Positions 9,050 through 17,674 are shown, counted from the stretch's first letter. The stretch: 64,000 bases of DNA from an uncultured Mycobacteriaceae bacterium (GCA_902826815.1 CADEGF010000004.1:1-64000), one strand, 5' to 3'. Notes: generated from the letters alone by a model not told the origin. Made by a program: numbers and translations.

Positions 9050-10045
9050 ATGCAAGTAACCCAACTCGAGTGGATCATCACCCTGGCGGTGACGATCGCT
9101 GTCCTGCTGTTCGACGTCGTGGTGATCGGCCGACGGCCGCATGAACCATCGAAGCGCGAACTGGTGACGGCGCTGACGGTCTACATCGGGCTCGCGATCG
9201 CCTTCGGCATCTGGGTGTACTTCTTCCACGGAAGCCAGTTCGGCGTCGAGTTCTTCGCAGGCTGGCTCACCGAGTACAGCCTGTCCGTGGACAACTTGTT
9301 CATCTTCCTGATCATCATGGCCAGCTTCAACGTGCCCAAGAAGTTTCAGCAGCAGGCGCTTCTGGTCGGCATCATCCTGGCGCTGATCTTCCGCGGCATC
9401 TTCATCGCGCTCGGCGCCGTCGCCATCAACGAGTTCTCCTGGGTGTTCTACATCTTCGGCGCGTTCCTGCTGTACACCGCCATCGGCCTGGTGCGCGACA
9501 CCGACCACGACGACGACGCGGACAACTTCGTTGTGCGGTTCGCGCGCACCCACTTCCAGCTGACCGATAAATGGGACGGCCTCAAGCTCTACATCAAGGA
9601 GAACGGCAAGCGCCTGATGACGCCGATGTTCCTCGTCATCGTCGCGCTCGGCACCACCGACCTCATCTTCGCGCTCGACTCGATCCCGGCGATTTACGGG
9701 CTGACCCAGGAGCCGTACCTGGTGTTCACCGCCAACGTGTTCGCGTTGATGGGTCTGCGGCAGCTCTACTTCCTGCTCGGCGATCTGCTGAAGCGACTGG
9801 TCTACCTGTCGCAGGGGCTCGCGTTCATCCTCTTCTTCATCGGCGTGAAGCTGATCCTGCACGCCCTGCACGAGAACGAGCTGCCGTTCATCAACGGCGG
9901 TGAGCACGTCGCGGTGCCGGAGATCCCCACGCTGGCGTCCCTCGGCGTCATCATCGTCACGCTGGTCATCACGACCGTCGCGAGCCTGTACAAGACCCGC
10001 GTCAAGGACAAGAAGGACGAGGCCGCGGAGGACGCCAAGCAGTGA
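9050..10045 (+). CDS. TerC family membrane protein (Alx-like, probable Mn2+ exporter)
   Basis: Integral membrane protein of 331 residues with about eight hydrophobic helices. It carries the TerC signatures SLSVDNLFIFLIIM and LIFALDSIPAIYG, whose membrane-embedded aspartates are thought to bind metal. Length and order fit the Alx/TerC group, for which manganese export is supported in other bacteria. ATG at 9050 is preceded by GGAGG with an 8-nt spacer. The predicted manganese riboswitch immediately upstream supports a metal-homeostasis role. The C-terminus is a short charged cytoplasmic tail (KTRVKDKKDEAAEDAKQ). Tellurium resistance is a historical family label and need not apply. Confidence 0.9.
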   Translation: MQVTQLEWIITLAVTIAVLLFDVVVIGRRPHEPSKRELVTALTVYIGLAIAFGIWVYFFHGSQFGVEFFAGWLTEYSLSVDNLFIFLIIMASFNVPKKFQQQALLVGIILALIFRGIFIALGAVAINEFSWVFYIFGAFLLYTAIGLVRDTDHDDDADNFVVRFARTHFQLTDKWDGLKLYIKENGKRLMTPMFLVIVALGTTDLIFALDSIPAIYGLTQEPYLVFTANVFALMGLRQLYFLLGDLLKRLVYLSQGLAFILFFIGVKLILHALHENELPFINGGEHVAVPEIPTLASLGVIIVTLVITTVASLYKTRVKDKKDEAAEDAKQ

Positions 10046-10100
10046 TGAGCGTGCAGGTGTGTGCTCGTGGGGCGCGCTCACCGCATACATGAAGTCACTT

Positions 10101-10126
10101 CATTAAGTCAGTCGATTGATTTAATG
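10101..10126. promoter_or_regulatory. AT-rich inverted repeat, candidate operator
   Basis: An AT-rich 26-nt inverted repeat (arms CATTAAGTCA and TGATTTAATG, 9 of 10 positions complementary, 6-nt centre GTCGAT) ends on the first base of the transporter start codon. A second small inverted repeat TGAAG-TCA-CTTCA lies just upstream at 10090-10102. Such AT-rich dyads are rare in this GC-rich window and suit a TetR or GntR operator. No regulator gene is adjacent, so the binding protein would be encoded elsewhere. Confidence 0.5.
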
Positions 10127-11436
10127 TGGGCGAGGTGAGCGGCGCTTCTCCCCTACGCCAGGTCATCAGCGGTGCGTCGATCGGCAATGCGGTCGAGTGG
10201 TACGACTTCGCGATTTACGGCTTCCTTGCCACGTTCATCGCCGCGAACTTCTTCCCTGCCGGGAACGACACAGCCGCGCTGCTGAGCACGTTCGCGATCT
10301 TCGCCGCGGCCTTCGTGATGCGCCCGCTCGGCGGGCTCGTATTCGGCCCGCTCGGCGACCGGATCGGCCGCCAGCGGGTGCTGGCGATCGTGATCCTGCT
10401 GATGTCAGGCTCGACGCTGGCCATGGGCCTGCTGCCGACATACGACGCAATCGGGGTCGCAGCGCCGTTGCTTCTGCTGTTTCTCCGTTGCCTTCAGGGC
10501 TTTTCGGCGGGCGGGGAGTACGGCGGCGGTGCCTGCTACCTCGCCGAGTTCGCGTCCGATGCGCGACGCGGTCTCACCGTCACCTTCATCGCGTGGTCCG
10601 GTGTGGTCGGGTTCCTGCTCGGGTCCGCGACGGTCACCCTGCTGCAGGCGCTGCTCGGCGATGCCGCGATGGATTCCTACGGCTGGCGCATCCCGTTCCT
10701 GATCGCCGGACCGCTAGGGCTGGTCGGCCTGTACATCCGGCTGCAGCTCACCGACACCCCGGCATTCGAGGCGCTGGCCGCGTCGGACGACGTCGCCACC
10801 TCACCGCTGCGAGAAGCCGTGCAGACAGCGTGGCGGCCGATCCTTGCGGTGATCGGAATCATGATCATGTTCAACGTCGGCTACTACGTCGTGTTCACCT
10901 ATCTGCCAACGTATTTCATCAAGACGTTGCAGTTTTCCAAGACCACCGCGTTCGCCTCGATCACGGTGGCGTGCATGGTCGCGATTGTGCTGATCCTTCC
11001 GCTTGCGGCGCTGTCGGACCGGATCGGGCGCAGACCACTGTTGATCGCGGGCACGGTGGGGTTCGCCGCGCTGGCTTACCCGCTGTTCCTACTGTTGAAC
11101 GCCGGCTCGGTGGCCGCCGCGATCGCCGCGCACGCACTGTTGGCGGCGATCGAATCGATCTACATCTCTGTCGCCGTCGCGGCCGGCGTCGAGCTTTTCG
11201 CGACCCGCGTGCGCTACAGCGGGTTCTCCGTCGGCTACAACCTGTGCGTAGCCGCATTCGGCGGCACCACCCCGTACATGGTCGCCTGGCTCACCGAGAG
11301 CACAGGGAACAACCTGGCTCCCGCCTTCTATGTCATTGTCGCGGCGGTGGTTTCGCTCGGCACCGTGCTGACACTGAAGGAGTCCGCATGGCGACCGCTG
11401 CCGGATACGGCACCGACTGAGGTCGCGGCACACTGA
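10126..11436 (+). CDS. MHS-family (ProP/ShiA-like) MFS transporter
   Basis: Transporter of 436 residues with twelve hydrophobic helices, of the metabolite:H+ symporter group. The diagnostic opening [18 protein letters not shown] is present, followed by motif A ([16 protein letters not shown]) and the [17 protein letters not shown] segment typical of shikimate, proline/betaine and citrate transporters. The substrate cannot be deduced. GTG at 10126 gives the longest form; GTG at 10135 (VSGASPLRQ) is an equally credible start and is closer to the family norm. The palindrome at the start suggests tight repression. The gene abuts the next one, whose frame reaches back to the TGA of this gene. Confidence 0.87.
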   Translation: MGEVSGASPLRQVISGASIGNAVEWYDFAIYGFLATFIAANFFPAGNDTAALLSTFAIFAAAFVMRPLGGLVFGPLGDRIGRQRVLAIVILLMSGSTLAMGLLPTYDAIGVAAPLLLLFLRCLQGFSAGGEYGGGACYLAEFASDARRGLTVTFIAWSGVVGFLLGSATVTLLQALLGDAAMDSYGWRIPFLIAGPLGLVGLYIRLQLTDTPAFEALAASDDVATSPLREAVQTAWRPILAVIGIMIMFNVGYYVVFTYLPTYFIKTLQFSKTTAFASITVACMVAIVLILPLAALSDRIGRRPLLIAGTVGFAALAYPLFLLLNAGSVAAAIAAHALLAAIESIYISVAVAAGVELFATRVRYSGFSVGYNLCVAAFGGTTPYMVAWLTESTGNNLAPAFYVIVAAVVSLGTVLTLKESAWRPLPDTAPTEVAAH

Positions 11437-12116
11437 CACACGGAGAGTTCACGGCGTACGGCCCGTCACACTGGGCCGTCCTCGCGGTGTTCGTCATCGT
11501 CGCGGTGCTACTGGTTTGGATCGGGCGCAGGCAGACCGATGCACAGTCACGCAGGCTCGGCCGAATCCTCGGCGCGGTCACTGCGCTGATCTACGCGGGT
11601 GTCGTCATCTACTCGTTCATCCCGCCATCGAAGTGGTCACTGCCGCTGCAGTTGACCGACCTGGCGACCACCGCAGGGGCATACGCGCTGTGGTCGCAAC
11701 GACATTGGGCGATCGCGCTGACCTACTACTGGGGCCTGGTGCTGAGCGTTCAGGCGTTGATCTCACCTGTGCTTCGGGGACCGGACTTCCCCAACTACCA
11801 GTTCCTCGCATTCTGGGCGATCCACCTGCTCGTGGTCTGGGCCGCCATCTACCTCACCTGGGGTCGTGGCTTCCGGCCGACGTGGCGCGACTATCGTCTC
11901 ATCGTCTGCGTGACGGTGGTGTGGGCGATGATCACGTTGGCGTTCAACAGCATTGCCGGGACCAATTACGGGTTCCTGAACAGGAAGCCGGGTACCCCGT
12001 CGCTGCTCGATCTGTTCGGTCCGTGGCCGATCTATGTCGGCGTCGCGTCCGTGCTCATCGCGATCGTGTGGGCGCTGATGACGTGGCCGTGGGAACGGAT
12101 AGCATCGAGCCGATGA
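11433..12116 (+). CDS. TIGR02206-like integral membrane protein
   Basis: Membrane protein with about six hydrophobic helices, resembling the YwaF/TIGR02206 family of unknown function (features: YGPSHW near the N-terminus, [37 protein letters not shown]). The first ATG/GTG/TTG in frame is GTG 11487, which would remove the family-typical FTAYGPSHW segment. The frame is open back to a CTG at 11433 that overlaps the preceding TGA as CTGA, like the ATGA overlaps elsewhere here, with GGAGAG just inside the frame. I therefore suggest a CTG start (227 residues) or another non-standard start, with low certainty. The end overlaps the next start as ATGA (12113-12116), so the genes are likely coupled. 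Confidence 0.65.
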   Translation: MTHGEFTAYGPSHWAVLAVFVIVAVLLVWIGRRQTDAQSRRLGRILGAVTALIYAGVVIYSFIPPSKWSLPLQLTDLATTAGAYALWSQRHWAIALTYYWGLVLSVQALISPVLRGPDFPNYQFLAFWAIHLLVVWAAIYLTWGRGFRPTWRDYRLIVCVTVVWAMITLAFNSIAGTNYGFLNRKPGTPSLLDLFGPWPIYVGVASVLIAIVWALMTWPWERIASSR

Positions 12117-12772
12117 CCATCGCCCTCAGCTTCGCGGACACGACTGCGCTGTTGCATCTCGGCGACGACGAGAACCGCTTCTCACCGGAGTTTCTCGATG
12201 AGTTCGACGCGCAGCTCGACGACGCGATATCCCTTGGCGCGCACGGGCTGGTGACGGTGGCCACCGGGAAGTTCTACTCCAATGGCCTCGACCTGGACTG
12301 GCTGGCCGCCCACGGTGATCAGACCCAGTGGTACGTCGGGCGGGTACAGGCGCTGCTGGCGCGGATGCTGACGCTGCCGATGCCAACTGCCGCCGCCATC
12401 GGCGGCCACAGCTTCGGTGCGGCCGCAATGCTGGCGCTGGCGCACGACTTTCGAGTGATGCGAGCCGACCGGGGCTACTTCTGCTTCCCGGAGGTTGACA
12501 TCCGTATTCCGTTCACTCCTGGTATGGCGGCCCTGATCCAGGCCAAGCTCACACCACAGGCAGCGGTATCGGCGATGACCACCGGCAGGCGGTTCGGCGG
12601 GGCGGAGGCCGCCGCGATCGGCATCGTCGACGCCACCGCGAAAGAGGACGCCGTTATCGGAGCGGCCCTCAATATGCTTGCGCCGCTTGGCGCCAAGGAT
12701 CCCGGCACGATCGGCGCGATCAAGAACACGATGTTCGCGCCCGCGGTGGCCGCGCTGAAGGCGCTGCGTTAG
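12113..12772 (+). CDS. Enoyl-CoA hydratase/isomerase family protein (short)
   Basis: Crotonase-fold protein of 219 residues, somewhat shorter than the usual 250-260. The oxyanion-hole regions are recognisable: ATGKFYSNGLDLDWL for the first and AAIGGHSFGAAAMLALAHDFRVM for the second. Mid-protein residues PEVDIRIPFTPGM match the helix that normally supplies acid/base residues, so activity toward an acyl-CoA is likely but the exact reaction is unknown. ATG at 12113 overlaps the stop of the membrane protein (ATGA), indicating translational coupling. The stop overlaps the convergent fusA2 stop by 4 nt. Confidence 0.82.
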   Translation: MTIALSFADTTALLHLGDDENRFSPEFLDEFDAQLDDAISLGAHGLVTVATGKFYSNGLDLDWLAAHGDQTQWYVGRVQALLARMLTLPMPTAAAIGGHSFGAAAMLALAHDFRVMRADRGYFCFPEVDIRIPFTPGMAALIQAKLTPQAAVSAMTTGRRFGGAEAAAIGIVDATAKEDAVIGAALNMLAPLGAKDPGTIGAIKNTMFAPAVAALKALR

Positions 12773-14931
12773 CCGCCTTCTGACTTCACCTTCGCCGCCG
12801 CCGACTCCGGCATGGGTTCGTAGCGGATGTAGGTGCGGGTGAACGAGCCTGCGCCGTGCGACAGCGAGCGCAGGTCGATGGCATAGCGTGTCAACTCCAC
12901 CTGTGGCACTTCGGCTTTCACCGCGGTGCGGTCCTCGCCGACCTTGTCGGTGCCGAGCACGCGGGCGCGGCGGCTGGACAGGTCACCCATCACCGCGCCG
13001 ACCAGATCGTCTGGGATCACCACCGACACCTCGTCGACGGGCTCAAGCAGGTTCACGCGCGTGGCGCCCGCCGCCTCGCGCAGTGCCAGACCACCGGCCA
13101 TCTGGAACGCGTAGTCCGACGAGTCCACGCTGTGCGCCTTGCCGTCGAAGAGCGTCACGCGGATGTCGACCATCGGATAGCCGGGGCCGACTCCCTTCTC
13201 CATCTGCGCGCGGACACCCTTCTCGACACTCGGGATGAACTGCCGCGGCACCGAACCGCCGACCACCTTGTCGACGAACTCGAAGCCGGAACCCTCGGGC
13301 AGTGGCTCCACCTCGATATCGCATACCGCGAACTGGCCGTGGCCACCGGATTGTTTGACGTGTCTGCCGTGACCCTTCGCGGACCCGCCGAAGGTCTCCC
13401 GCAGCGGCACCCGCAGGTCGATCTTGTCGACGCTGACGCCGAACCGGTTGGCCAACCCGTCAAGCACGACACCTGAATGGGCCTCGCCCATGCACCACAA
13501 CACGATCTGATGGGTCTCGGGGTTCTGCTCGATCCGCAGGGTCGGATCCTCGGCCGCCAGCCGCTGCAGGCCGACCGACAGCTTGTCGTCGTCGGTCTTG
13601 GCGTGCGGCTGCACCGCGACCGGCAGCAGCGGCTCGGGCATCGTCCACGGTTTGAGCACCAGCGGATCACCCTTGTCGGACAACGTGTCTCCGGTCTCGG
13701 CGCACGACAACCTGCCGATCGCGCAGATGTCACCCGCCACCACCGTGCCCGCAGGCCGCTGCTGCTTGCCGAGCGGGAACGACAGGGTGCCGATCCGCTC
13801 GTCCTCGTCATGGTCCTCGTGGCCCGCGGAGGTGCTGTTGGTTGCAGCCGACCCGAAGAAAGACGAAAAATGGCCCGACACGTGGACTGTCGCGTCGGGC
13901 CTTATGGTGCCGGAGAAGACCCGGACCAGGCTGACCCTGCCGACGTACGGATCCGACGTCGTCTTGACCACCTCGGCCAGCAGCGGCCCCTTCGGATCAC
14001 AGCTGAGCTTGGCGCGGTCCTTGCCCTGCGGGGTGAACACATCGGGCAGCGGGTGCTCGAGCGGCGAAGGAAAGCCGCTGGTCGCGACCTCGAGCAGTTC
14101 CTGTGTTCCGACGCCGGTGCTGCTACAGACGGGAATCACGGGGAAGAAGGAGCCGCGGGCGACGGCCTTCTCCAGATCCTCGATAAGGACCTTCTCGTCG
14201 ATCTCTTCGCCGCCGAGGTAGCGCTCCATCAGGGTCTCGTCCTCGGACTCCTCGATGATGCCCTCGATCAGGGTGCCGCGTTGGTCAGTGAGCCGGTCGG
14301 TGTACGAGGAGTCAGGCTCCTTGGTGGAGCGCTTGCCGTCGGCGTACTCGTAGTGCGTCTGCGACAGAAGCCCGATAAGGCCGGTGCACGGTGTGTTGGC
14401 GGGCAGATAGAGCGGAAGCACCTTGTCGCCGAAGGTGGTCTGGGCGGCGAGCAGAGCGTTGTCGTAGTTCGCCCTTGTGTGGTCGAGCTTGGTGATCACC
14501 ACGGCACGCGGCATACCGACCTGTTGGCACTCCTGCCACAGCGATTTGGTGAGTTCGTCGACGCCCTCGTTGGCTGCGATCACGAACAGGGCACAGTCGG
14601 CTGCCCGCAGGCCCGCGCGCAGTTCGCCGACGAAGTCGGCGTATCCGGGCGTATCGATCAGGTTCACCTTGACGCCGTTGTGCGTCAGCGGAGCGAGCGC
14701 GAGCCCAACCGACCGCTGCTGGGAGATCTCGGCGTCCTCCGAGTCGCACACCGTCGTACCGTCCACCACGGATCCCGGGCGTGACAGCACACCGGTGGCG
14801 GTCAGCAGGGCTTCGATGAGGGTTGTCTTGCCGCCACCCGATGGGCCTATCAGCACCACGTTCCGGATGGCGGCCGGACTGTCCGCGGTCGGGGCTCCGG
14901 CGCCCGCAGAAGTGTTCGCCTTGTCTGCCAT
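12769..14931 (-). CDS. fusA2: Elongation factor G-like protein EF-G2
   Basis: Translational GTPase of 720 residues, the size and domain order of EF-G but more divergent, matching the mycobacterial second EF-G (Rv0120c type). G1 is GPSGGGKTTL near residues 29-38, G3 is DTPGYADF, and G4 is TKLDH in place of the usual NKxD. Domain IV/V-like segments (GGHGQFAVCDIEVEP, VVGGSVPRQFIPSVEKGV) are present. The role of this paralogue is not established; EF-G2 of M. smegmatis is reported to lack standard translocation activity (from memory). It is divergent from ldtA with a 182-nt shared region containing a GntR-like palindrome. The substitution in G4 deserves attention. Confidence 0.9.
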   Translation of the reverse strand: MADKANTSAGAGAPTADSPAAIRNVVLIGPSGGGKTTLIEALLTATGVLSRPGSVVDGTTVCDSEDAEISQQRSVGLALAPLTHNGVKVNLIDTPGYADFVGELRAGLRAADCALFVIAANEGVDELTKSLWQECQQVGMPRAVVITKLDHTRANYDNALLAAQTTFGDKVLPLYLPANTPCTGLIGLLSQTHYEYADGKRSTKEPDSSYTDRLTDQRGTLIEGIIEESEDETLMERYLGGEEIDEKVLIEDLEKAVARGSFFPVIPVCSSTGVGTQELLEVATSGFPSPLEHPLPDVFTPQGKDRAKLSCDPKGPLLAEVVKTTSDPYVGRVSLVRVFSGTIRPDATVHVSGHFSSFFGSAATNSTSAGHEDHDEDERIGTLSFPLGKQQRPAGTVVAGDICAIGRLSCAETGDTLSDKGDPLVLKPWTMPEPLLPVAVQPHAKTDDDKLSVGLQRLAAEDPTLRIEQNPETHQIVLWCMGEAHSGVVLDGLANRFGVSVDKIDLRVPLRETFGGSAKGHGRHVKQSGGHGQFAVCDIEVEPLPEGSGFEFVDKVVGGSVPRQFIPSVEKGVRAQMEKGVGPGYPMVDIRVTLFDGKAHSVDSSDYAFQMAGGLALREAAGATRVNLLEPVDEVSVVIPDDLVGAVMGDLSSRRARVLGTDKVGEDRTAVKAEVPQVELTRYAIDLRSLSHGAGSFTRTYIRYEPMPESAAAKVKSEGG

Positions 14932-14971
14932 GACGGTCCCTCCACCCCCCGGGTCGCTTCGTCGGGCCCGT

Positions 14972-14985
14972 GTGGTCTAAACCAC
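14972..14985. promoter_or_regulatory. Palindrome GTGGT-CTAA-ACCAC, candidate GntR-type operator
   Basis: GTGGTCTAAACCAC is a perfect 5-bp-arm palindrome (6 bp counting the outer T and A, 14971-14986) in the fusA2-ldtA divergent region. The same 9-mer GTGGTCTAA recurs at 15025-15033 without a clean partner. HutC-type GntR regulators bind sites around GGTCTAGACC, so this is a candidate operator for such a protein, encoded outside the window. It could control either gene. Confidence 0.4.
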
Positions 14986-15067
14986 AATTCCCCCATTCAC
15001 CACACAGTGCAAGACCCTTCCGACGTGGTCTAACGGCACGGCGGCGGCCTTCCACAGATTGGGTCAC

Positions 15068-15073
15068 TAGAAT
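15068..15073 (+). promoter_or_regulatory. Candidate -10 box (TAGAAT) of ldtA
   Basis: TAGAAT matches the mycobacterial TANNNT -10 consensus. It ends about 40 nt before the TTG start with RBS proposed for ldtA and overlaps the ATG at 15072, making that ATG an unlikely start. No clear -35 is visible at the right distance. Confidence 0.4.
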
Positions 15074-15113
15074 GGACTTTGCTGGTCGGGTCGTCGGTGA
15101 AGGGATAGAAGCG

Positions 15114-15869
15114 TTGCGAAGAGCTGTTCGATACCTACTCGTTGTGGTGAGCGCTGCGGCTGTCGCCATGGTGGGGTCGGCTCCCGCAGGCATGGCCGCG
15201 GTGCCGGGCCCGAAAAAAGACCTCACTGTCACCGCCATTTCGCCGTCCAGCGGTCAGGTGGTTGGCGTCGGAATGCCGGTCGAGGTGACCTTCGCTGAGC
15301 CGGTCACCAACCGTGCCCGCGCCGAGCAGTCCGTCGACATCACGTCGAGCAAGACGCCGACCGGGCAGTTCACCTGGCTCAGTAACCAGATCCTGCAGTG
15401 GACCCCCGACCAGTTCTGGCCTGCCCACTCCCCGATCTCGGTGACGGCAGGCGGCTTCTCCACGAGCTTCGAAACAGGCTCGGCCGTCGTAGGAGTCGCC
15501 GACATCGGCGACCACACCTTCACCGTCAGCATCGACGACCAGGTCGTCCGGCAGATGCCCGCATCGATGGGCAAGTCCAAGTTCCCGACGCCGACCGGGA
15601 AGTTCACCGCGCTGGAGAAGCAGAACCCGGTGATCATGGACTCCCGCACAATCGGCATCCCGCTGAGCGATCCGGAGGGCTACAAGCTCACCGTCTACGA
15701 CGCTGTCCGTGTCACCTGGGGCGGGGTCTATGTGCACGGCGCGCCGTGGTCGGTCGGATCCCAGGGCAACTCGAATGTCAGCCACGGCTGCATCAACCTG
15801 AGCGCCGACAACGCCGACTGGTACTACAACACGGTGCGGATCGGTGACCCGATCATCGTGCAGGCATAA
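15114..15869 (+). CDS. ldtA: L,D-transpeptidase LdtA (LdtMt1 type)
   Basis: Exported L,D-transpeptidase that makes 3->3 cross-links in peptidoglycan. A signal peptide or anchor (RYLLVVVSAAAVAMVGS) is followed by an immunoglobulin-like domain (TVTAISPSSGQVVGVGMPVEVTF spans it) and the YkuD catalytic domain with HGAPWS and the catalytic SHGCINLS motif. TTG at 15114 is preferred: it gives MRRAVRYLLVVV, a good GAAGGGA RBS lies 8 nt upstream, and the length of 251 residues equals that recalled for LdtMt1 (Rv0116c). An ATG at 15072 would add 14 residues but overlaps a likely -10 box. It is divergent from fusA2 and convergent with the XRE regulator gene 6 nt away. Confidence 0.9.
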   Translation: MRRAVRYLLVVVSAAAVAMVGSAPAGMAAVPGPKKDLTVTAISPSSGQVVGVGMPVEVTFAEPVTNRARAEQSVDITSSKTPTGQFTWLSNQILQWTPDQFWPAHSPISVTAGGFSTSFETGSAVVGVADIGDHTFTVSIDDQVVRQMPASMGKSKFPTPTGKFTALEKQNPVIMDSRTIGIPLSDPEGYKLTVYDAVRVTWGGVYVHGAPWSVGSQGNSNVSHGCINLSADNADWYYNTVRIGDPIIVQA

Positions 15870-15875
15870 CCGGCG

Positions 15876-16661
15876 CTAGAGCGAAAGTTCCTGCAGCCGT
15901 TGGCGAGTGGCGTCATCGGCCGGGAAGAACGACTCGACGGTCAGCTCGGACAGCGTCACGTCGTGTGGGCTGCCGAAGCTGGTGACGGTGGTGTGCAGGC
16001 GCAGGTCGCCTGCGGGGTGCACCAGTGCAAGCGTCAGCAACAATTCCGACGTTGTCTCCTCGTGTAGGTCGTCGAGCGTCTCGGCGACGCCGGGATAGGC
16101 GCGTATCTCGGCCAGCAGCTCCGCAAGCCGAGAGTCGGCGGTCAGCCGGGCCAGGCGCGTCAACCGGTGGCCGAGGTGGGCGGTGTATTCGGCCTTGTTC
16201 CTGATGCGCGTGATCAGCCCCCTCGGGTGCAGGCTGAGCCGGTAGGTGTTGATCGGCGGCGCCAGCAGATCCGCGTCGATGCCCTCGAGTAGCGGGCCGA
16301 CGGCGCGGTTGGTCATGACGACATCGCCCCACCGGTCGAGCAGCACCGCCGGGTACGGCTCGTGACCCGCCAGCAGCCGCTCGATCGCCTCGCGGGCCTG
16401 CGCGGTGTCCGCGCCTTCGAGATCGGATTCGGCGTATGTCGGTGCATACCCGGACACGAGCATCAGCGCATTGCGTTCGCGCAGAGGCACATCCAGCTGC
16501 TCAGCGAGGGCGAGCAACAGCCCGCGACTCGGACGCGAACGGCCGGTTTCGACAAAGCTCAGGTGGCGGGCGGAGATGCCGGTGTCCAGCGCGAGATCGA
16601 GTTGGCTGCGCCGCCGCCGCTGCCGCCACTGACGCAGCAGCGCCCCGCCGTTCTCCGTCAT
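15876..16661 (-). CDS. XRE-family regulator with MmyB-like ligand-binding domain
   Basis: Regulator of 261 residues. The N-terminal helix-turn-helix reads LDLALDTGISARHLSFVETGRSRPSR, and the rest (YPAVLLDRWGDVVMTNRAV, PPINTYRLSLHPRGL, TFGSPHD-like SFGSPHDVTLSELTVESFFP) matches the MmyB-like ligand-binding domain that binds fatty-acid-like ligands in a known structure. ATG at 16661 overlaps the thioesterase stop in a 4-nt TCAT arrangement, so the two are cotranscribed, thioesterase first. A lipid-responsive regulator coupled to an acyl thioesterase is a sensible pair. Targets are unknown. Confidence 0.87.
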   Translation of the reverse strand: MTENGGALLRQWRQRRRRSQLDLALDTGISARHLSFVETGRSRPSRGLLLALAEQLDVPLRERNALMLVSGYAPTYAESDLEGADTAQAREAIERLLAGHEPYPAVLLDRWGDVVMTNRAVGPLLEGIDADLLAPPINTYRLSLHPRGLITRIRNKAEYTAHLGHRLTRLARLTADSRLAELLAEIRAYPGVAETLDDLHEETTSELLLTLALVHPAGDLRLHTTVTSFGSPHDVTLSELTVESFFPADDATRQRLQELSL

Positions 16662-17065
16662 GACAGAACCTTCCGAAGCGTGTCGGGCACCGGCCGCTTC
16701 GTCCAGTCCTGCGTGGACACCACGACGTAGACGTTGCGGCCGCGCACGGCGAGGATCTCGTCGGAGCCGTCGCGCCGTCGCAGGACCGAGAAGCCGATGG
16801 TGAAGCTCGTGGTCCCGACGGCCTCGCAGACGACCGCGACCCGCACCACGTCGCGCCACCGCACCGGCGCTGCGTAGTCAATCTCGCTGTGCACCAACTG
16901 CATATCGAGACCGGCCGCCATCAGATCCGGGTAACTCGCGTCGAGGTGGTCGAAGAATCCGGTCAGCGCCTCGTCGAACCAGGTGAGGTAGTGGGCGTTG
17001 AACACGACGTTCTGCTGATCGACCTCGGCGAACCTGGGCACGATCGGCAGCGAGTACTCGGTCAC
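16658..17065 (-). CDS. Acyl-CoA thioesterase (4HBT hotdog)
   Basis: Single hotdog-fold thioesterase of 135 residues. The 4HBT signature is clear: PRFAEVDQQNVVFNAHYLTWFDEA, with Asp in the DQQNVVFN turn in the place of the catalytic acid, followed by VHSEIDYAAPVRWRDVVRV. GTG at 17065 (VTEYSLPIV) is chosen because the frame further upstream runs through the strong terminator hairpin at 17090-17115 and cannot belong to this transcript. It heads a two-gene operon with the MmyB-type regulator. Chain-length specificity is not readable. Confidence 0.85.
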   Translation of the reverse strand: MTEYSLPIVPRFAEVDQQNVVFNAHYLTWFDEALTGFFDHLDASYPDLMAAGLDMQLVHSEIDYAAPVRWRDVVRVAVVCEAVGTTSFTIGFSVLRRRDGSDEILAVRGRNVYVVVSTQDWTKRPVPDTLRKVLS

Positions 17066-17089
17066 GGCTACATGATCGCGCGCGTTGAA

Positions 17090-17115
17090 AAGGGGCACCC
17101 CGAAGGGTGCCCCTT
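17090..17115 (-). terminator. Intrinsic terminator of the small exported protein gene
   Basis: AAGGGGCACCC (17090-17100) and GGGTGCCCCTT (17105-17115) form a perfect 11-bp stem with a 4-nt CGAA loop. On the minus strand the stem is followed by a short T-run (TTTTCAACG), so it terminates transcription of the exported-protein gene that stops at 17133. It also separates that gene from the thioesterase/regulator operon. Confidence 0.85.
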
Positions 17116-17132
17116 GCAACGGTTGCGGGTGA

Positions 17133-17432
17133 CTACTTGACGTCGACGTACACCGTCTTGCTCGTCACGGTCGTGGCGAGGCTGTCACCCGGGTTCCCAG
17201 AGTCCGTCCGCGAAAAGGTTTGGCCGGGTCGTACGGAGACGACGGTCGCTTGTTCGAGCGGCGTTCCGCCGACACGGTTCACGATGACGTTGTAGCCATC
17301 GGCCTTGAGGTCGTTGATGGTCTGCTGCGCATTACCAGGGCCGGTCGGTGCGGCGAGGGCGGGCGCGGCCAGTCCCAGTGTCGCCGCGGTCAGTCCGCCC
17401 GCGACGATGGTGGCTAATCCGAACTTCTTCAT
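17133..17432 (-). CDS. Small exported mycobacterial protein
   Basis: Protein of 99 residues with a Sec signal peptide (MKKFGLATIVAGGLTAATLG) cleaved after ALA in APALAAPTGPG. The mature part of about 70 residues (TINDLKADGYNVIVNRVGG...VVSVRPGQ...VYVDVK) resembles a widespread family of small secreted mycobacterial proteins of unknown function. ATG at 17432 has an AGAAGG RBS about 7-10 nt upstream; an upstream in-frame extension is open but lacks signal-peptide character. A strong terminator follows. No cysteines are present. Confidence 0.85.
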   Translation of the reverse strand: MKKFGLATIVAGGLTAATLGLAAPALAAPTGPGNAQQTINDLKADGYNVIVNRVGGTPLEQATVVSVRPGQTFSRTDSGNPGDSLATTVTSKTVYVDVK

Positions 17433-17674
17433 CTTTGGTGCCTTCTCTTCTTCTGTTGTGTGCGGCTTGACCCCTGGACATCGCCGCGATTGGTGCCGGA
17501 CTACAAACAATTCGATCCGACTGATCGAATAAACCAACAGGTCAGCGCTTTAATTCCGATGGCAGAATTTGAACGACAGTTGGCAGGATCGAAGTGGTTC
17601 GCTAGTACCAAAAGCCAGGAGAAGAAGCTCCGACGTTGAGAAAGCTGTGAGCGAAAACACCAAATAGCAAAGAC
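17433..17674. other. Intergenic region, AT-richer than surroundings
   Basis: About 240 nt between two minus-strand genes. It is markedly A/T-richer than its neighbours (for example TTTAATTCC and AAAACACCAAATAGCAAAG) and presumably holds the promoter of the small exported protein gene. I see no convincing ORF, RNA or terminator in it. Confidence 0.4.

Noticed and set aside
13477-14784. Long plus-strand open frame antisense to fusA2
   Set aside because: Typical GC-rich antisense frame with no family signature, completely inside the well-conserved fusA2 gene.
17066-17119. Longer N-terminus for the 4HBT thioesterase beginning near 17119
   Set aside because: The extra codons are the strong terminator hairpin of the upstream minus-strand gene and encode no conserved residues.
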